Assembly: GCF_000717595.1 (NCBI RefSeq)
Contig: NZ_JNZO01000066.1
Location: 1 to 10,533, forward strand
DNA length: 10,533 nucleotides
DNA from: Streptomyces flavochromogenes
GTDB lineage: Bacteria; Actinomycetota; Actinomycetes; Streptomycetales; Streptomycetaceae
Direction: 5' to 3'
How positions within the stretch are numbered: the stretch's first letter is position 1; each line of letters begins with the position of its first letter. The notes under the pieces were generated by a model. It searched no databases and was not told the DNA's origin. It saw only the letters and a program-made list of their open reading frames with translations. The translations under genes were made by a program, and so were the position numbers. Shown here one piece after another: positions 7,112 through 10,533 of this stretch.

Positions 7112-8065
7112 ATGGACCGCACCGCCACTGATCGCTTCGACACCAGTCGGTTCGAGGCCAGCCGGAACCGCCTGGCCTCGCTGGCATACCGGCTGCTGGG
7201 CTCCGCCGCCGACGCCCAAGACGCCGTGCAGGACGCGTTCCTGCACTGGCAGGCCGCCGACCGGCAGCAGATCAAGGTGCCGGAGGCATGGCTGACCAAG
7301 GTCGTCACCAACCTGTGCCTCGACCGGCTCCGCTCGGCACAGGTCCGCCGCGAACGCACCGCCGGTGCCTGGTTCCCCGAACTGCTCCTCGACGGTGACC
7401 CGATGCTCGGCCCGGCCGACACCTTCGAGCAGCGCGAATCGGTCTCCCTGGCCATGCTGATCGTCATGGAGCGCCTGTCACCCGTTGAGCGGGCCGTCTA
7501 CATCCTGCGCGAGGCGTTCTCCTACGGCCACGCCGAGATCGCGGAGATCCTCGACCTCACTGAGTCCGCGAGCCAGCAGCACCTCCACCGAGCCCGGACC
7601 CGCATCACCGCCACGCGCCGCCGCGGCGGCGAAGTCGACCCGGCGTCCGCCCGCAGGATCGTCGAGGAATTCCTGACCGCTGCCACCTCGGGCCGCATCG
7701 AACGGCTGGTGGCGCTGCTGACCGACGACGTGATCGCGCTCTCCGACGGCGCCGGCCTGGCCGAGAAGCTGCTGCGGTACGACACTCCGCAGCGCGTCGC
7801 CGCCGTCATGCGGGGCGGCTTCAAGCCCACGCCCCCGAAGCGGCGGCTTGCCGGCGGCGCGCCCGCCCTCCACTACGCGGTCGTCAACGGTGCCCCCGCG
7901 ATCCTCTTCGTCCTCGGCGGCCAGGTCCTGGGCGCTGTGACGTTCGACGTCGCCGAAGACAAGGTCGCAGCCGTGCGCGGCATTGCCGCCCCCGCCCGCC
8001 TCGTCCGCCTCACCGAAGCGTGGCGGCAGCACGAACCGGACACGCCGCTCATCGCCCAGTGGTGA
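7112..8065 (+). CDS. ECF sigma factor of the ECF41/SigJ type with fused SnoaL-like domain (317 aa)
   Basis: The ATG at 7112 follows AGGGTGG with good spacing and is taken as the start. An in-frame ATG at 7067 has AGGAG only one base away (too close), and an in-frame GTG at 6956 has no site. Sigma region 2 lies at about 14-80 (LASLAYRLLGSAADAQDAVQ, then PEAWLTKVVTNLCLDRLRS). Region 4 is at about 120-175 (LSPVERAVYILREAFSYGHA, then EIAEILDLTESASQQHLHRA). The linker has W87-FPEL, matching the WLPEP signature of ECF41, and the C-terminal SnoaL-like domain (about 185-305) has S211-DGAGLAEK where ECF41 carries DGGGK. In this group the fused domain replaces a separate anti-sigma factor. ECF41 genes usually sit beside an oxidoreductase, carboxymuconolactone decarboxylase or epimerase gene. 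Here the NDH-2-like gene two places upstream fills that position, so it is a likely target. Confidence 0.88.
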   Translation: MDRTATDRFDTSRFEASRNRLASLAYRLLGSAADAQDAVQDAFLHWQAADRQQIKVPEAWLTKVVTNLCLDRLRSAQVRRERTAGAWFPELLLDGDPMLGPADTFEQRESVSLAMLIVMERLSPVERAVYILREAFSYGHAEIAEILDLTESASQQHLHRARTRITATRRRGGEVDPASARRIVEEFLTAATSGRIERLVALLTDDVIALSDGAGLAEKLLRYDTPQRVAAVMRGGFKPTPPKRRLAGGAPALHYAVVNGAPAILFVLGGQVLGAVTFDVAEDKVAAVRGIAAPARLVRLTEAWRQHEPDTPLIAQW

Positions 8066-8069
8066 CCCC

Positions 8070-8097
8070 GACGCCGACCTGGCCCAGCGTCGGCGTC
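8070..8097 (+). terminator. Hairpin terminator after the sigma-factor gene
   Basis: A perfect 9-bp inverted repeat, GACGCCGAC (8070-8078) and GTCGGCGTC (8089-8097), starts 4 bp after the stop codon. The loop (CTGGCCCAGC) can pair further. There is no T-run, as is common for Streptomyces terminators. Confidence 0.75.
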
Positions 8098-8180
8098 ATC
8101 GCGCCCTGTCTGTGCGGGGTAGCGGGGTGGCGGGGAGTCGCTAGGTGACGCGGCAGTGGCTGCGGGTACCTGCATGATCA

Positions 8181-8902
<722 letters not shown>

Positions 8903-8930
8903 GGCGAGAACCCCCTGGGCTCAAGAGAAG

Positions 8931-8974
8931 TCAGCCTAGGCTGATATCAGCTCTGGATGATGTGAGAGTATCAG
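8931..8974. promoter_or_regulatory. Probable ArsR operator in the divergent arsC-arsR gap
   Basis: Two perfect palindromes overlap by four bases: TCAGCCTAGGCTGA (8931-8944) and CTGATATCAG (8941-8950). A further TATCAG lies at 8969-8974, just before the arsR start, and its inverted partner ACTGAT is at 8996-9001 inside the gene. ArsR/SmtB repressors bind such AT-containing inverted repeats in their own promoters and release on As(III) binding. The 75-bp gap must hold both divergent promoters, so one site could control both. No clear -35/-10 pair could be assigned. Confidence 0.6.
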
Positions 8975-8977
8975 TCC

Positions 8978-9292
8978 ATGATGACGTCAGTCGATACTGA
9001 TCTGATCCGGGTGCTGGGCGACCCCCTGCGCCTCCAGGTCGTGACCCTGCTCGCCCGCGAGGCGCTGTGCACCTCCCACCTCGTGGAGGAGACCGGCGCC
9101 AAGCAGACCAACCTCTCCAACCACCTGAGAGTCCTGCGCGAGGCCGGGGTCGTCGAGACGGAGCCCTGCGGACGGTTCACCTACTACCGCCTGCGCCCAG
9201 ACGTCTTCGAGCAACTCGCCGGCCGGTTCGCTGCCCTCGCGCAGACCGCGCGTCTGACCGCCGAGGCGAACTTCAAGCGCTCCTGCCCCTGA
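8978..9292 (+). CDS. arsR: ArsR-family arsenite-responsive repressor (104 aa)
   Basis: The start is ATG 8978 or the adjacent ATG 8981. No strong Shine-Dalgarno sequence precedes either, so initiation may be weak or nearly leaderless. The protein is a compact winged-helix ArsR repressor: LIRVLGDPLRLQVVTLLARE, HLVEETGAKQTNLSNHLRVL (recognition helix SNHLRVL), REAGVVE, and the wing CGRFTYYRL. Cysteines are C31 (start of helix 3, in EALCTSHL), C64 (before the wing) and C103 (second last residue). E. coli ArsR binds As(III) through a helix-3 CxC pair; here only one Cys is there, so the site must use another combination. The gene is divergent from the arsC remnant, followed 43 bp later by the aquaporin gene, and probably autoregulated through the palindromes upstream. 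Length and motifs are complete, so it is probably functional. Confidence 0.88.
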   Translation: MMTSVDTDLIRVLGDPLRLQVVTLLAREALCTSHLVEETGAKQTNLSNHLRVLREAGVVETEPCGRFTYYRLRPDVFEQLAGRFAALAQTARLTAEANFKRSCP

Positions 9293-9335
9293 TCGTCCCC
9301 TTCCCTGTGCCTCACCTGTCGAGGAGACCCAGCCC

Positions 9336-10103
9336 GTGACTGCCACCGAGCCCGCCGCGAGCGGCGCCATAGCCGCCGACCTGTCGCCGCAGCCCGCGCC
9401 CGGCGCCGGCCCACCCCGCACCCCACTAGCCGCCCGGGCTGCCGCCGAGCTCGTCGGGACGGCGGCCCTGGTGGCCGTCATCGTAGGCTCCGGCATCCAG
9501 GCCACCGAGCTCACGGATGACGTTGCGCTGCAGCTCCTCGCCAACTCCACCGCGACGGTCTTCGGCCTGGGCGTCCTGATCGCCCTCCTCGGGCCGGTGT
9601 CGGGCGCGCACTTCAACCCGGCGGTCAGCCTGGCCGAGTGGTGGACCGCCCGCCGTGGCGGCGCGGGTGTGGGGCGCGAACTCGCGGTCTACGTCCCCTC
9701 GCAGATCGTCGGCGGGATCCTCGGTGCGATCCTGGCGGACGCGATGTTCGGTGAGCCGCTGGTGAAGTGGTCCACGCACGACCGCTCCGCCGGAAACCTG
9801 CTCCTCGGCGAGGTCGTGGCCACCGCCGGCCTGATCCTGCTGATCTTCGGCCTCGCCCGTACCGACCGACTCCGCTTCGCGCCCGTCGCCGTCGCCTCGT
9901 ACATCGGAGCCGCCTACTGGTTCACCTCCTCCACCTCCTTCGCCAACCCTGCCGTAACGATCGGCCGCGCCTTCACCGACACCTTCGCCGGCATCACCCC
10001 CGCCTCCGTCCCGGCGTTCATCGGCATGCAGCTGATCGGCGCGGCGGTGGGCCTGGCCCTGGTCGCGGCCATATTCATACGCGGCAGGACAGACGCGGAG
10101 TGA
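9336..10103 (+). CDS. aqpS: Aquaporin (MIP family), AqpS-like arsenite channel (255 aa)
   Basis: The GTG start at 9336 follows GAGGAG (9320-9325). A Pro/Ala-rich cytoplasmic tail (1-~30) precedes six membrane segments, starting at [19 protein letters not shown]. Both half-helix motifs of the MIP fold are present: HFNPAVS (N94-P95-A96) and [13 protein letters not shown] (N204-P205-A206). The residue after the second NPA is V207, where water- and glycerol-selective channels carry the selectivity-filter Arg. This would widen the pore and fits uncharged As(OH)3. In Sinorhizobium meliloti, aqpS replaces arsB in the ars operon and lets arsenite made by ArsC flow out down its gradient; the position after arsR suggests the same role. 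The stop overlaps the next start (GTGA), so the arsO-type gene is translationally coupled. The symbol is assigned by context. Confidence 0.85.
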   Translation: MTATEPAASGAIAADLSPQPAPGAGPPRTPLAARAAAELVGTAALVAVIVGSGIQATELTDDVALQLLANSTATVFGLGVLIALLGPVSGAHFNPAVSLAEWWTARRGGAGVGRELAVYVPSQIVGGILGAILADAMFGEPLVKWSTHDRSAGNLLLGEVVATAGLILLIFGLARTDRLRFAPVAVASYIGAAYWFTSSTSFANPAVTIGRAFTDTFAGITPASVPAFIGMQLIGAAVGLALVAAIFIRGRTDAE

Positions 10104-10432
10104 CCCGGGTCGTGGACGCGGTGGTCATCGGCGGGGACAGTCCGGGCTCACCGCCGGCTACCACCTGCGCCGCCTGGGCCTGGACTTCGTCATCCTCGAC
10201 GCCGATCCAACCCCGGGCGGTGCCTGGCAGCACACCTGGGACTCCCTGCACCTGTTCTCCCCGGCCACGTACTCCTCCCTGCCCGGCCGCCTCATGCCCC
10301 CGCGGCCGGGCGAGACCTGTCCGGACGCAGCCCACGTCGTCTCGTACCTCACTGACTACGAGCAGCGCTACGACCTACCCGTCCACCGGCCCCGTGCACG
10401 TGGCCGGTGTCCGCGACGGCGAACTCCTGCCT
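10100..10432 (+). pseudogene. arsO: ArsO-type flavin-dependent monooxygenase, N-terminal part with two frameshifts
   Basis: A GTG at 10100 overlaps the aquaporin stop (GTGA) and starts [11 protein letters not shown], the FAD-binding strand. The expected GGGQSGL follows only if one G is added to the GGGG run at 10133-10136. From about 10141 another frame gives [20 protein letters not shown], then [16 protein letters not shown] and [16 protein letters not shown], a good match to the FMO-like CzcO/ArsO family. Near 10388-10393 (GGCCCCG) one surplus base shifts the frame back, giving [12 protein letters not shown]. Family-like sequence ends at about 10430. ArsO is the flavin monooxygenase of Streptomyces arsRBOCT systems. 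Both shifts lie in G or C runs, so base-calling error is possible. The loss of homology after 10430 is a separate matter. Confidence 0.7.
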
Positions 10433-10533
10433 TTAGAGGTCATCTCATTTGGCTGCCAACAGTGGGGAATATTGCTGGTGAGAGCGTCTCGATCGCTGTT
10501 GAATGCCTCGATGAGCGACTACTGGACACCAAC
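10433..10533. other. Unrecognised, lower-GC sequence after the arsO break (possible inserted element)
   Basis: From TTAGAGG at about 10433 to the window end the sequence is visibly less GC-rich (many A/T third positions). It no longer continues the flavoprotein. An open frame reads [20 protein letters not shown] with no recognised family. The abrupt change suits the edge of an insertion sequence or a recombination junction, but no terminal repeat or target duplication can be confirmed in the 100 bases visible. Confidence 0.35.

Overview
The window comes from a high-GC actinobacterium, most likely a Streptomyces. Nearly all codons end in G or C, GTG starts and ATGA/GTGA gene overlaps are common, and every recognisable protein resembles Streptomyces families. 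Identifications are by eye; no database search was run.

Layout. (1) 1-1809: the 3' end of a flotillin/SPFH gene is followed by three small membrane-protein genes, two of which carry frameshifts as read here. (2) 1855-3798: an intact 647-residue protein with an NAD-binding RCK/TrkA-N domain at each end and two membrane segments between them. (3) 3799-4422: no intact gene; this stretch holds a tRNA-derived att-like repeat, the last ~40 codons of a tyrosine integrase, and short inverted repeats before the next gene. (4) 4423-8065: three intact co-oriented genes for an NDH-2-like FAD/NAD(P) oxidoreductase, an ABC-2/YhgE-like membrane protein and an ECF41/SigJ-type sigma factor with a fused SnoaL-like domain, closed by a hairpin. 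(5) 8070-8262: two terminator-like hairpins and the 3' half of a tRNA on the minus strand. Its inner end repeats the sequence at 3927-3947 (19 of 21 positions), so module 4 sits between two direct att-like repeats. (6) 8442-10533: a damaged arsenic locus. Fragments of arsC and of a thioredoxin reductase (arsT type) run leftward. An intact arsR, an intact aquaporin (aqpS type) and a damaged arsO-type flavin monooxygenase run rightward. The divergent gap holds two overlapping perfect palindromes, probably the ArsR operator.

How the parts relate. The order arsC/arsT - arsR - aquaporin - arsO resembles the known Streptomyces arsRBOCT systems, with a channel where the ArsB pump would be. Only the regulator and channel remain readable. 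arsC has TGA exactly where the catalytic cysteine of its CX5R loop should be, and a few codons later it runs into a trxB 3' end. arsO has two compensating single-base shifts, then loses resemblance to its family near position 10430, where base composition also changes. The best overall reading is an accretion site at a tRNA: an NDH/permease/ECF module bounded by att-like repeats, next to a decaying arsenic island. Several indels lie in G or C runs, so sequencing error must be excluded before calling those genes dead.
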